Source: JACDAV01 sp964626755
GTDB taxonomy: Bacteria; Chloroflexota; Limnocylindria; Limnocylindrales; CSP1-4
Reading direction: 5' to 3'
NCBI GenBank assembly: GCA_964626755.1
Contig: CAZVGO010000007.1
Span: 104,183-168,182, forward strand
Length of the DNA stretch: 64,000 bases
The position numbers were made by a program, and so were the translations under genes. Position 1 is the stretch's first letter, and each line of letters starts with the position of its first letter. This document shows positions 25,314 to 33,339 of the stretch, piece after piece. Below the pieces are notes generated by a model. The model was not told the DNA's origin and did not search any database. It worked only from the letters and a program-made list of their open reading frames with translations.

Positions 25314-26368
25314 CGGCGGGCCGCCGTGGCCGGCTCGCCGGCCGGCCCGTCCGGCCGGTCCGGCCGGCTCGGCCAGATCTCGAAGAAGGCCGTCCACCAC
25401 TGCTCCGGCGCCTCGGCGATCGCGTCCTCGAAGGCCCGGGCGGTCGCCTCCAGCACCGCGGTCAGCCGCTCCCGACGGGTCCCGCTCTGGGGAATCGGCA
25501 CGGGGTGCAAGCCGCCCCGGTAACGAGCGGTGCCGGCGCGCCGGACGGCGACGACGTAGAGCGGCGCGTCATTTTCCATGGCCAGCAACGCCGGCCCGAT
25601 CGGGAACGGGGCCGGGGCGCCGAAGAACGGGACCTCGATTCCTCCACCGGTCAGGTCCCGGTCGCCGATGAGGCCCACCGGCTCGCCTCGCCGGAGCGCG
25701 GCGGTCAGCTCACGCCGGGCCTCGCGCAGCCCCACGATCCGCAGGCCCACCCGACCGCGCGTCTTGACCAGCCAGCGCTGGATCTCCGGATCGCCCAGCG
25801 TCTCCATCGGAACCGTCGCGGTTATCCCCGTCCGCCTGGCGAGGTAGAGCGCGGGCAGCTCGATCGCCCCGAAATGCATGCCGACGAGGACCAACGGGCC
25901 CCGCGTTGCGAAGGCAGCGTCGACGACCTCGGCCGTCTCCACGAAGAGCCGCTCGTCGATCAGCTTGTCCGTCACCAGCGGGAGGCGGGCAACCTCGAGG
26001 TAATACCGAGCGCCCTCTCTGAACGCGGCCCGGACAAGGCGCTCCAACGCGGCCGGATCCGCGGCGGCCGCGCGAATCTGCTCGCCACCCCGCCCTTGAC
26101 CCGCAAGATACTCGGCGACCCGGGCGAGGTTGCGCCGGGCACGCGCCGCCCGTGCGGGCGCGAGGCGATACCAGACCGCCCCGGCCAGGTCAGCCAGGCC
26201 GTAGGCGGCACTGTCCGGCAGCCGGCAGGCGAGCCACGATCCGGCTTCGAGGAAGAGCGCCCGGAGCCGTTGCCCGGCCGAGCCCCGCGGCAGCCCGGCG
26301 GCGTCGCCCGGGCGATCCGCGGCGGCGACTGCCCGGCCGGACATCGCCTCGTCCCGCGTCGGGGTCAC
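25310..26368 (-). CDS. LpxL/PatA-type lipid acyltransferase (first of a pair by position nearer the GT4)
   Basis: A 352-residue member of the LpxL_LpxP/HtrB acyltransferase family, which includes mycobacterial PatA that acylates phosphatidylinositol mannosides. The block VLVGMHFGAIELPALYLARR contains the HxxxxE catalytic motif (H-F-G-A-I-E, about residues 163-168). GLIGDRDLTGGGIEVPFFGAPAPFPIGPALLA and the C-terminal EQWWTAFFEIWP match the family. GTG at 26368 overlaps the upstream paralogue by 4 nt. In the absence of other LPS genes, the acceptor is most likely an inositol lipid. Confidence 0.83.
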   Translation of the reverse strand: MTPTRDEAMSGRAVAAADRPGDAAGLPRGSAGQRLRALFLEAGSWLACRLPDSAAYGLADLAGAVWYRLAPARAARARRNLARVAEYLAGQGRGGEQIRAAAADPAALERLVRAAFREGARYYLEVARLPLVTDKLIDERLFVETAEVVDAAFATRGPLVLVGMHFGAIELPALYLARRTGITATVPMETLGDPEIQRWLVKTRGRVGLRIVGLREARRELTAALRRGEPVGLIGDRDLTGGGIEVPFFGAPAPFPIGPALLAMENDAPLYVVAVRRAGTARYRGGLHPVPIPQSGTRRERLTAVLEATARAFEDAIAEAPEQWWTAFFEIWPSRPDRPDGPAGEPATAARR

Positions 26369-27474
26369 GACGGTTCGGCCTCGAGCCGCGGCCGCGTTCC
26401 CTGGCCGGGCGTTTCAGTGGCACCGTCCGCGGTTGGCGCGATGATCGCCGGGCCCGCCCCGGCGAGCGCGGCGAGCGCGCGTCGCTCGAGCTCGGCCGAC
26501 TCCTCCGCCGTCGACGGCCACATCGGTTTGAAGCTGTACCACTGGTCAGGAGCGGCCGCGATCGTCTCCTCGAGCGCGTCGGCCATCGCCTGGGTGGCCC
26601 GGATGAGCTCCGCGGGCTTCGACGAAGCGACCTCGATCGGCGACGACCAGCTGATCCGGAACGTCCCGTCTTCGCGCCGCCGGATCGCGATCGGGAGGAT
26701 CCGCGAGCCGGTCTTCGCGGCGAGCGCCGCCGGCCCCGCGGGGAGCGTCGTCCAGTCGCCGAAGAGGCGAACCGGGATGCCGTCCTGCCGGTAGCCCCAG
26801 TCGATGAGCAGGGCGAGCATCTCCCTGCGCCGGAGGACCGCGTAGATCTCGCGCAGGTTGCGCCACGCGATGACGTGGACGCCCCAGGATTCGCGCTGCC
26901 GCCGGAGCAGCTCGAACATCTCCGGCATCGTCGAGTCGTCCGCGACCACGTTCATGGGCCAGCCGCGCTTCGCGATCCCCGCGGCGACCGCCTCGTTGTT
27001 CCCCACGTGGCCGACCGCGAAGATGAGGCCGCCCTTCGACTCGCGCCAGATCGGCTCGATCCCGTCGAGCTCGTTGTCCGCGACCAGGCGCCCCACCTTC
27101 TCCGGAGGAAGCTGCGGGATGCGCATCAGCTCCGTGATGTAGCGCCCGTACTCGTGATACGCGGCCATGGCGAGCCGCCGGACTCGAGGATGGTCCGGGG
27201 GCAGGCCGAGGACGTGGGCGAAATTCTCGTTGGAGGAACGCCGCTTCGCCGGCCAGAGCCGGTACGACAGCTCGAACAATTCGCCGACGACCCCCGCCGC
27301 GAGCGACTGCGGAACGCGACCGAGAGCCCACGCCGCGGCCCGGTAGAGCCGGACGCCCGACTTCTCGTAGATGCGAGGGAGTCCTCGGGCGGATGGCCTC
27401 CCGGGGCTCGGCCGTCCTCGGGCCAATGGCGTCGCGGGGCTCCGCCTTGGACCTCGGAGGGCGGGTGCCTTCAC
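26365..27474 (-). CDS. LpxL/PatA-type lipid acyltransferase paralogue with repeat-derived N-terminus
   Basis: A 369-residue paralogue of the next gene. The motif corresponding to HxxxxE reads HVGNNE in VGHVGNNEAVAAG, followed by LLIDWGYRQDGIPVRLFGDWTTLPAGPAALA and PDQWYSFKPMWP. The first about 30 residues are Pro/Arg/Gly-rich with an 11-residue tandem (SPATPLARGRP, then SPGRPSARGLP) encoded by a dispersed repeat. The native protein may therefore begin further in. Its ATG overlaps the ino1 stop by 4 nt. Two acyltransferases suggest that two positions of the glycolipid are acylated (inference). Confidence 0.8.
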   Translation of the reverse strand: MKAPALRGPRRSPATPLARGRPSPGRPSARGLPRIYEKSGVRLYRAAAWALGRVPQSLAAGVVGELFELSYRLWPAKRRSSNENFAHVLGLPPDHPRVRRLAMAAYHEYGRYITELMRIPQLPPEKVGRLVADNELDGIEPIWRESKGGLIFAVGHVGNNEAVAAGIAKRGWPMNVVADDSTMPEMFELLRRQRESWGVHVIAWRNLREIYAVLRRREMLALLIDWGYRQDGIPVRLFGDWTTLPAGPAALAAKTGSRILPIAIRRREDGTFRISWSSPIEVASSKPAELIRATQAMADALEETIAAAPDQWYSFKPMWPSTAEESAELERRALAALAGAGPAIIAPTADGATETPGQGTRPRLEAEPS

Positions 27475-27489
27475 TTCGCTGAGGTTGCC
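27383..27489. repeat. Dispersed repeat copy A with partial tandem unit
   Basis: 27416-27489 aligns without gaps over 74 nt to 56947-57020; the first 42 nt differ at only 2 positions. A degenerate half-copy (27383-27413) precedes it at a 33-nt period. The copy spans the end of ino1, its stop codon and the first codons of the acyltransferase. Confidence 0.85.
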
Positions 27490-28703
27490 ACTTCAGTCTT
27501 ACGCCGGGCGGCGAGCTTGCGGAGCGTCCGCTTCGGGGGCGTCTCGGTGCCGACGAGCGTCTCATCGTCATCCCCCAGGATGAACGCTTCCACCCGGTTG
27601 TACGCGATGTCGTCGTGGATCTGGACCGGCGGGCTCTTCATGAAGTAGCTCGACGGTGCGACGAGGGTGCCCTTCAGGCCTCGGTCGAGACCCAGCTTCA
27701 GGCAGCGGATCGCGTCGGTGATGACGCCCGCGCTGTTCGGGCTGTCCCAGACTTCGAGCTTCAGCTCCGCGTTGAGCGGGACGTCGCCGAACGTGGTGCC
27801 CTCCATCCGGATGTAGCACCACTTGCGGTCCTCGAGCCACGGGACGTGGTCGCTGGGACCTACGTGGACGTTGCCGTCCTCGAGCTCGTAGTCGAGCATC
27901 GAGGTGACCGCGTTGGTCTTGCTGATCTTCTTGCTCTCGAGCCGCTCGCGCTCGAGCATGTTGAGGAAGTCCGTGTTGCCGCCGAAGTTCAGCTGGTAGG
28001 TCCGGTCGAGCCGGACGCCGCGGTCCATGAACAGCCGGGTCAGCACGCGGTGGGTGATCGTGGCGCCCACTTGGCTCTTGATGTCGTCGCCGATGATCGG
28101 CAGGCCGACCTCCGCGAAGCGGCGCTGCCAGTACGGCTCACGGCCGATGAACACCGGGATCGCGTTGATGAAGCCGACGCCCGCCCGAAGCGCCTGTTCG
28201 ACGTACCACTTGGTGGCCTCCTCGGAGCCGACCGGGAGGTACGAGACCATGACGTCGACCTCACGCTCCTTGAGGATGCCGACGATGTCGACCGTGGGGC
28301 CGGGGGCCTTCTCGATGATCTGGCTCAGGTACTTGCCGAGGCCGTCGTGGGTCATGCCCCGCTCGACTGGTACGCCGAGGCTCGGGACCTGCTGGAACTT
28401 GTACGTGTTGTTCGGCTTCGTGTAGATCGCCTCGGACAGGTCCTTGCCGACCTTGTTCTTGTCGATGTCGAAGGCGGCGACGAACTCGATGTCCCGGACG
28501 TGGTAGCCGCCGAGGTTGACGTGCATCAGCCCCGGGACGAAGTCCGCCTCCTTCGCATTCTCGTAGTAGTAGCGGCCCTGGACGAGGCTGCTCGCGCAAT
28601 TCCCGACGCCCACGATCGCGACCCGGACCTTGCCGTCCTTGCGGCGACCGGCACCGGCCCAGGTGTTGTCCGGCGTCTTGCCGTTCTTCCCGTTGCTGCT
28701 CAC
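27471..28703 (-). CDS. ino1: Inositol-3-phosphate synthase
   Basis: A 410-residue NAD-dependent synthase that converts glucose 6-phosphate to 1L-myo-inositol 1-phosphate. The Rossmann motif VAIVGVGNCASSLVQG (about 27-42) and the short prokaryotic-type length match actinobacterial/archaeal Ino1. Core segments include GDDIKSQVGATITHRVL, LNFGGNTDFLNM and SDHVPWLEDRKWCYIRMEG. It supplies the inositol head group for the CDP-alcohol phosphatidyltransferase encoded just upstream (4-nt overlap). The last residues (ATSAK) and stop lie within the dispersed repeat. Confidence 0.95.
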   Translation of the reverse strand: MSSNGKNGKTPDNTWAGAGRRKDGKVRVAIVGVGNCASSLVQGRYYYENAKEADFVPGLMHVNLGGYHVRDIEFVAAFDIDKNKVGKDLSEAIYTKPNNTYKFQQVPSLGVPVERGMTHDGLGKYLSQIIEKAPGPTVDIVGILKEREVDVMVSYLPVGSEEATKWYVEQALRAGVGFINAIPVFIGREPYWQRRFAEVGLPIIGDDIKSQVGATITHRVLTRLFMDRGVRLDRTYQLNFGGNTDFLNMLERERLESKKISKTNAVTSMLDYELEDGNVHVGPSDHVPWLEDRKWCYIRMEGTTFGDVPLNAELKLEVWDSPNSAGVITDAIRCLKLGLDRGLKGTLVAPSSYFMKSPPVQIHDDIAYNRVEAFILGDDDETLVGTETPPKRTLRKLAARRKTEVATSAK

Positions 28704-29344
28704 TGGTTCTCCTGCTGTTGGGTTTCGAGTTGTCGCCTGACGTGGATGATTCGTTGGAGGACGGTGATGGCCGAGAGGACCGCGATGAGGCCGAGCGCGA
28801 CACCGAGCCAGGCCTGGCCAAGGGTCAGCACGCCACCGGGGATCCCGGCGAGGATCAACCCGAGCGAAAGGATCACGAGTCGGACCTCACGCGGGGCGAG
28901 CCCGACCTCGCCGTGGAGCCCCACCAATTCGGCCTTGGCCCGCGTGTAGGTGACGACCGAGGCGAACGCCAGGGCTAGCGCCGCCAGGATGGCCCCCGGC
29001 GGAAAACCGGCGACGGCGCACCCAAACACGACGCCCGCATAGACGAGGTTCTCGCCGGTCCGGTCGAGCGTCGAGTCGAGGAAGGCGCCGAACTTCGAGG
29101 CCCGCCCGGTGGCGCGCGCGAGCGCGCCGTCGAACAGGTCGAAGATCCCGAAGACGATCACGAGAACCCCGGCGACAAGCCACTGCTGGGCTCCCGCGGC
29201 GATGGCGGCGGCACAGGTCCCGGCGAAGCCGATCACGGTCAGGGCGTTCGGGGTGAGCCCGATGCGGCCGAACGCCAGCGCGACCGGCACCACCAGGCCG
29301 CGGACGCGCTCGCGCATCTCGGGCGAGACGAGCGACATGCTCAC
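28700..29344 (-). CDS. CDP-alcohol phosphatidyltransferase, probable phosphatidylinositol-phosphate synthase
   Basis: A 214-residue six-TM enzyme with the complete CDP-alcohol signature D-x2-DG-x2-AR-x8-G-x3-D-x3-D (DLFDGALARATG, then GAFLDSTLDR, about 68-90). It joins a CDP-diacylglycerol to an alcohol phosphate. With inositol-phosphate synthase encoded next, inositol 1-phosphate is the likely acceptor, giving phosphatidylinositol phosphate as in mycobacterial PgsA1. It overlaps both neighbours by 4 nt. A phosphatidylglycerophosphate synthase role is the main alternative. Confidence 0.85.
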   Translation of the reverse strand: MSMSLVSPEMRERVRGLVVPVALAFGRIGLTPNALTVIGFAGTCAAAIAAGAQQWLVAGVLVIVFGIFDLFDGALARATGRASKFGAFLDSTLDRTGENLVYAGVVFGCAVAGFPPGAILAALALAFASVVTYTRAKAELVGLHGEVGLAPREVRLVILSLGLILAGIPGGVLTLGQAWLGVALGLIAVLSAITVLQRIIHVRRQLETQQQENQ

Positions 29345-29733
29345 GAGGCCGCCCTTGTCGGATCCGCCGCGGCCAGCCCGAGGACCGTCCGCTCGCGGGC
29401 GGCGAACGCCTCGAACGCGTCGGGGCGGAGGCTGCAGGTCGTCTCGCGGCCCTTCCGGAGGGTCGCGACGAGTCCCGCCGCGCGGAGCCGCCCAATGTGC
29501 CAGCTCACGAGGGGCTGGGACAGCCCGATCTGCTCGATCAGGTCGGTCACCGAGGCGGGGCCGTCGGCGAGCCGCCGGACGATCCGAAGCCGGTTCACGT
29601 CGGCCAGCGCCTTATGGAAGACGCGCAGCTCGCGCAGGTCCTCCGGCTGTTCGACGATCCGGGCCAGCGTCGAGCGGATTCGGGCGCGGGAGGGGCTCAG
29701 GGGGATCTCCGTTCGGAGCAGCCGTCGCATCAA
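29341..29733 (-). CDS. ArsR-family transcriptional regulator, operon leader
   Basis: A 130-residue winged-helix regulator. The recognition region SVTDLIEQIGLSQPLVSWHIGRLRAAGLV is typical of ArsR-type repressors. No conserved metal-binding cysteine pair is seen, so it probably senses something other than As or Cd. It heads the phosphatidylinositol-glycolipid operon (4-nt overlap) and has a perfect palindrome over its own promoter. ATG at 29733 or 29730 (MM) could be used. Confidence 0.85.
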   Translation of the reverse strand: MMRRLLRTEIPLSPSRARIRSTLARIVEQPEDLRELRVFHKALADVNRLRIVRRLADGPASVTDLIEQIGLSQPLVSWHIGRLRAAGLVATLRKGRETTCSLRPDAFEAFAARERTVLGLAAADPTRAAS

Positions 29734-29744
29734 CGGCGGTTTAT

Positions 29745-29787
29745 ATCAACGCTCGTTGATGCTAGGGGCCGCCCGACCAGGTGTCAA
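29745..29787 (-). promoter_or_regulatory. Promoter and operator of the inositol-lipid operon
   Basis: Read leftward: TTGACA (complement of 29782-29787), a 17-nt spacer, and TAGCAT (complement of 29759-29764). A perfect palindrome ATCAACG-CT-CGTTGAT (29745-29760) overlaps the -10 and the start point, and a further ATCAACG half-site (29729-29735) overlaps the start codon. This is the expected layout for ArsR autorepression. Confidence 0.8.
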
Positions 29788-29812
29788 GACCCGTCTGGCG
29801 CGGTCCCGCCGG

Positions 29813-29818
29813 TACACT
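29813..29818 (+). promoter_or_regulatory. -10 box of a probable leaderless MFS mRNA
   Basis: TACACT ends 6 nt before GTG 29825; no ribosome-binding site is visible. The palindrome bound by the ArsR regulator lies about 55 nt upstream, so the divergent transcript might also be affected. Confidence 0.45.
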
Positions 29819-29824
29819 CGCCCG

Positions 29825-31501
29825 GTGAACCGGCAAGCCGCGATGGTCCTGCTCGGCGTGTTCGGGGTGGGCGTCTTCCTCACCGGGCTCGAGCTCATGA
29901 TCACCGCCGTCGCGCTGCCGGCGATCATCCTCGACTTCGCGCGGGATCCGGTCTTTGCCTTCGCGGAGCTGCGGAAGGCGTCATGGATCGTCAACGGGTA
30001 CCTGCTCGCGTACGTCGTCACGATGCCGCTCGCCGGGCGGCTGTCCGACCTGTGGGGAGCGCGGCGGCTGTTCCTCGGGGCCCTCGCGCTGTTCATCGTG
30101 GGCTCGGCCCTGGCCGGCCGGGCCCAGAGCCTCGACGAGCTCATCGCGGCGCGCCTGATCCAGGCGGTCGGCGGCGGCGTGCTCGTGCCGGTCGGGACGG
30201 CAGCCGCGTCGCACCTGTTCGAGGGCCATGCCAGGCCTCGGGCGCTCGGCGTCGTGGGGGCCCTGACGTTCCTCGGCATGGCCGCCGGCCCGTTCCTCGG
30301 CGCGGCGATCCTCGACGCGGTTCACGTCGAGCCGGCGCTCGCGAATGCCGGGGTCCGCGAGGGGCCGCTCCTCGACCTCCTCGGCCCGGCGTGGCGCTGG
30401 ATCTTCTACCTCAACGTCCCGATCGGCCTCGTCACGCTCGCCCTCGGCTGGGCAGCGTTCCACGGCTGGGATACGCCCCGCCGGCCCGGCCGGGTCGACA
30501 TTCTCGGGGGCCTTGTGTTCACAGTCGCGCTCGCCTCCGGCCTCGTCGGGGTGACGCTGCTCGGGAGCCGTGCGGCCGACGAGCTGGCGGCCGATCCAGC
30601 GCTCATCAGCGGGGCCCTGTTCGCGGTCGCCATCGGAGCCACGGTCCTCACGATCGCCCTGGGCCTCCGACGGCGTGACCCGTACCTCGATCCGCGCCTG
30701 TTCCGGAACGCCGAGTTCTCGTCGGCGACGCTCGTGTCACTACTCACCGGGTACTCGTTCGCGACGGCGATCATCGGCGGCGCGGTATTCGTCGACCGCG
30801 TCCTGTACGGCGGGCCGGACGTCCAGCGGATCGCCCTGGGCTCGCTCGCGCTCGCGACCGCGATCGGGGCGCTCGGGTCCGGCTTCGCGGTCCGGGTCCT
30901 CTCCCTCCGCCTCGTGACGCTCATCGGGTTGGCCGCGAGCGGCATCGCCCTGGCGGCAATGACCCGCTGGCGCCCGGAGACGACGGTCGGCGAGGTGGCC
31001 CTCGTGCTGGGTCTGTTCGGGCTGGGGTTCGGGCTGACGGTCACGCCCCGTTCGACCGCGGCGGTCGAGGCGGTCGGCCGGCAGGCGTTCGGGATGGCCT
31101 CGGCGACCGTCACCGTGGCCCGGATGATCGGGATGGCCGTTGGACTCGCGGTCCTCACCGCGTATGGCTCGACGACGATCCAGCGGCTGCTCGACGCGGT
31201 CTACGCCACGCCCGAGGCATACAGGCTGTTCATCCCCGAGACGCTCCGCAACCGGCCGCTCGAGGACGGACTCGTTGTCCAGGCACTCGAGGCATGGGCG
31301 GCGGGGGAGGCCGCCCAGATCATGGTTCCGATCTTCCTCGCCGCCGCGGCGCTGACGACCGTCGCGGTGCTGCCCGCGCTGGTGATGCGCAGGCGGGCGC
31401 GTATGCTGGCGCCGGGCGGGCAGGCGAGGGACGCCGGCGCGGCCCCCGCACGCGGTGAGCCGGATGGCCCGGACGAAGTCGAGCCCACCCTCGCGCTCTA
31501 G
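29825..31501 (+). CDS. MFS drug-exporter-like transporter (DHA2/EmrB-QacA type)
   Basis: A 558-residue proton-coupled transporter with about 14 TM helices. It has the MFS motif A-like PLAGRLSDLWGARRLFLGAL (about 57-76), motif C-like GPFLGAAILDAV and WRWIFYLNVPIGLVTL typical of DHA2. The C-terminal tail is Pro/Gly/Glu-rich and cytoplasmic. Substrate is unknown; this family exports drugs, lipids or siderophores, and lipid export would fit the divergent glycolipid operon but is speculative. GTG at 29825 is directly downstream of a -10 box. Its 3' end overlaps corA. Confidence 0.85.
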   Translation: MNRQAAMVLLGVFGVGVFLTGLELMITAVALPAIILDFARDPVFAFAELRKASWIVNGYLLAYVVTMPLAGRLSDLWGARRLFLGALALFIVGSALAGRAQSLDELIAARLIQAVGGGVLVPVGTAAASHLFEGHARPRALGVVGALTFLGMAAGPFLGAAILDAVHVEPALANAGVREGPLLDLLGPAWRWIFYLNVPIGLVTLALGWAAFHGWDTPRRPGRVDILGGLVFTVALASGLVGVTLLGSRAADELAADPALISGALFAVAIGATVLTIALGLRRRDPYLDPRLFRNAEFSSATLVSLLTGYSFATAIIGGAVFVDRVLYGGPDVQRIALGSLALATAIGALGSGFAVRVLSLRLVTLIGLAASGIALAAMTRWRPETTVGEVALVLGLFGLGFGLTVTPRSTAAVEAVGRQAFGMASATVTVARMIGMAVGLAVLTAYGSTTIQRLLDAVYATPEAYRLFIPETLRNRPLEDGLVVQALEAWAAGEAAQIMVPIFLAAAALTTVAVLPALVMRRRARMLAPGGQARDAGAAPARGEPDGPDEVEPTLAL

Positions 31502-32561
31502 CCGCGGCGGCGCCGTCGCCAGGGCCTCCGCCGCGGCGAGGGATGCCGACGCGCCCGAGGTTCGCGGCCGGCACCTGGCGATCGGCTCGAGCGGGACGCT
31601 CCGGGTCGTCACGTTCGACGGCGACGAGCTCCGGGAGTGGTCGGGTCCGGAGGCGCTCGCGCGGATCGAGAGGCTCCGCGAGCGGCCCGAGGTCCCGCTG
31701 TGGGTCGACTACACGTCGCCCAATCCCGACCAGGTGGCGGCGGTGGCGAAGGCTCTCGACCTCCATCCCCTGATCGTCGAGGACATCGTCGAGGGCAACC
31801 AGCGAAGCAAGATCGAGACGACCGATGGGCTCGTCCACATCGTGCTGTTCGCGCTCGATTTCGACGAAGACGTGATCGCGAGCGAGATCGATGTGGTCCT
31901 CGGCGACACGTTCCTCATGACCGTCCACGAGGGCGACTGGGACCCGCTCAAGACATCCCACCTCCGGATGGGGATCGCGCCCGTCCTCCGCAAGGGCCCG
32001 GACCATCTCCTGTGGGCGCTCGCCGACTCGATCGTCGACGGCTACTTCCCGTTCGCGGATCGCCTCGGTGAGGCGATCGACGCCGTCCAGGACGACGTGA
32101 TTGAGCGTGCCTCACCGGAGGTCCTCGAGCGCCTGTTCCGGCTGAAGCGCGAGGTGCTCACGGTCCGCCGTGCCGCTACCCCGGTCCGCGAGATATTCAG
32201 CCAGCTGACGAACCGGGACCTCGACCTGATCGATGACGAGGAAGTCATCTACTTCCGCGACATCTACGATCACGTCATCCGGCTGACCGACGAGCTCGAC
32301 AACTACCGGGAGCTCGCCTCGGGGACGCTCGACGTCTACCTCTCGACGATCAACAACAACCTGTCGCTCATCATGAAGCGGCTGACCGGGGTGACCGTGA
32401 TCGTGGCCGGGATCGGGGCGGTCGCCGGGATCTTCGGGATGAGCGAGGCTGGCTCCGCGCTCGCCGGCCAGGAGCCAAGTGGGTTCTGGATCGTCACCGT
32501 GATGTCGGTCGCCGTCGCCCTGGCGGCAGCCGTCGTCCTCCGACGGATCGACTGGATCTGA
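31455..32561 (+). CDS. CorA-family divalent cation transporter with variant GMN motif
   Basis: A 368-residue CorA-type Mg2+/Co2+ channel. The large cytoplasmic funnel domain includes PLWVDYTSPNPDQ, LDLHPLIVEDIVEGNQRSKIE and the long stalk helix. Two C-terminal TM helices follow, with the pore-mouth motif reading IFGMSEAG where the family has YGMN; the Asn is replaced by Ser. The N-terminal about 40 residues are Ser/Arg/Ala-rich. GTG at 31455 overlaps the MFS gene by 47 nt; ATG 31464 is an alternative, and a later start is possible. Confidence 0.83.
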   Translation: MSRMARTKSSPPSRSSRGGAVARASAAARDADAPEVRGRHLAIGSSGTLRVVTFDGDELREWSGPEALARIERLRERPEVPLWVDYTSPNPDQVAAVAKALDLHPLIVEDIVEGNQRSKIETTDGLVHIVLFALDFDEDVIASEIDVVLGDTFLMTVHEGDWDPLKTSHLRMGIAPVLRKGPDHLLWALADSIVDGYFPFADRLGEAIDAVQDDVIERASPEVLERLFRLKREVLTVRRAATPVREIFSQLTNRDLDLIDDEEVIYFRDIYDHVIRLTDELDNYRELASGTLDVYLSTINNNLSLIMKRLTGVTVIVAGIGAVAGIFGMSEAGSALAGQEPSGFWIVTVMSVAVALAAAVVLRRIDWI

Positions 32562-32571
32562 TCTCGCGGCG

Positions 32572-33270
32572 TCAGGGGCAGGCGCGCGGTCTCGCCGAGG
32601 GGTGCGCCTTCGCGGGATCGGCCGGCCCGCTCGACAGCGGATCCCCGACAATCTGGAGCTTCGGGAATCTCGAGCCGATCCCCTCCGAGGTCTGCAGCCA
32701 GACCTGGTCCTCCGTCGCGGCGAGGGCGTCGTCGAGGCCGGTGTCGAAGGGAACGTGGCGGCGGATCTCCGTGACCTCGTACAGGAACAGCATGTCGTCG
32801 CTCGTGTAGACCTCGACGATCATCCCGAGCATCCGGAAGCCGTTGTTCACCCGCGACGCCTCGAGGATCGGCAGGAACATGCCGCGCTGAGCGTGGGCGT
32901 AGAGATACGTCGCCCGGTTCGCGCCCGGCTGGCGCATCTCGCCGAGGTACATCGCGACGCCGCACGGGACGACGGTCGGGTCCGGCTGGGCGATGACCGG
33001 CAGGTCGATGCCCAGGGCGGCGACCCTGACCCTTGTCGCCACCCGCTCGGAAGGGATCGTCGAGCTCGGGTCGACCGTGGGAGGGACACTCGATGCGGGC
33101 CGAAGGGAGGGGCTCGCCACGGCACCCCCCGTCAGGCCCGGGCTGGCGCCCGGGCCCGCCTCGACCGGGCCCGTCAGCGAGATCAGGCCGGTCGTGACGA
33201 ACGCGACGCCAAGAGCGACGAGGGTGGCCGGGAGGATGCGCGATCGGAGCGTGTCGAGGTGCCGATCCAT
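32572..33270 (-). CDS. Sortase-fold membrane protein with Ser in place of the catalytic Cys
   Basis: A 232-residue protein with one N-terminal TM segment, a Pro/Ser/Gly-rich spacer and a sortase-like domain (about 80-215). The catalytic-His region ATYLYAHAQRGMF is intact. The Cys strand, normally TLxTC, reads VWLQTSEG; no Cys is present there, and the following Arg region reads SRFPKLQIVG. Transpeptidation would be abolished or altered. Similar short class D/E/F-like sortases occur in high-GC monoderms. ATG at 33270 begins MDRHLDTLRSR; a TACCCT box lies 9 nt upstream (33280-33285), mirroring the divergent tlpA gene. Confidence 0.7.
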   Translation of the reverse strand: MDRHLDTLRSRILPATLVALGVAFVTTGLISLTGPVEAGPGASPGLTGGAVASPSLRPASSVPPTVDPSSTIPSERVATRVRVAALGIDLPVIAQPDPTVVPCGVAMYLGEMRQPGANRATYLYAHAQRGMFLPILEASRVNNGFRMLGMIVEVYTSDDMLFLYEVTEIRRHVPFDTGLDDALAATEDQVWLQTSEGIGSRFPKLQIVGDPLSSGPADPAKAHPSARPRACP

Positions 33271-33326
33271 TCGGACGGGAGGGTACCAGCGCACCCCGCG
33301 CAACGCCTCGGGCGAACGAGGGCTGC

Positions 33327-33332
33327 TACCCT
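33327..33332 (+). promoter_or_regulatory. -10 box directly before the TlpA-like gene
   Basis: TACCCT ends 7 nt before ATG 33340, with no ribosome-binding site, indicating a leaderless transcript. The divergent sortase-like gene has TACCCT at complement 33280-33285. Confidence 0.45.
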
Positions 33333-33339
33333 CCCGGCG

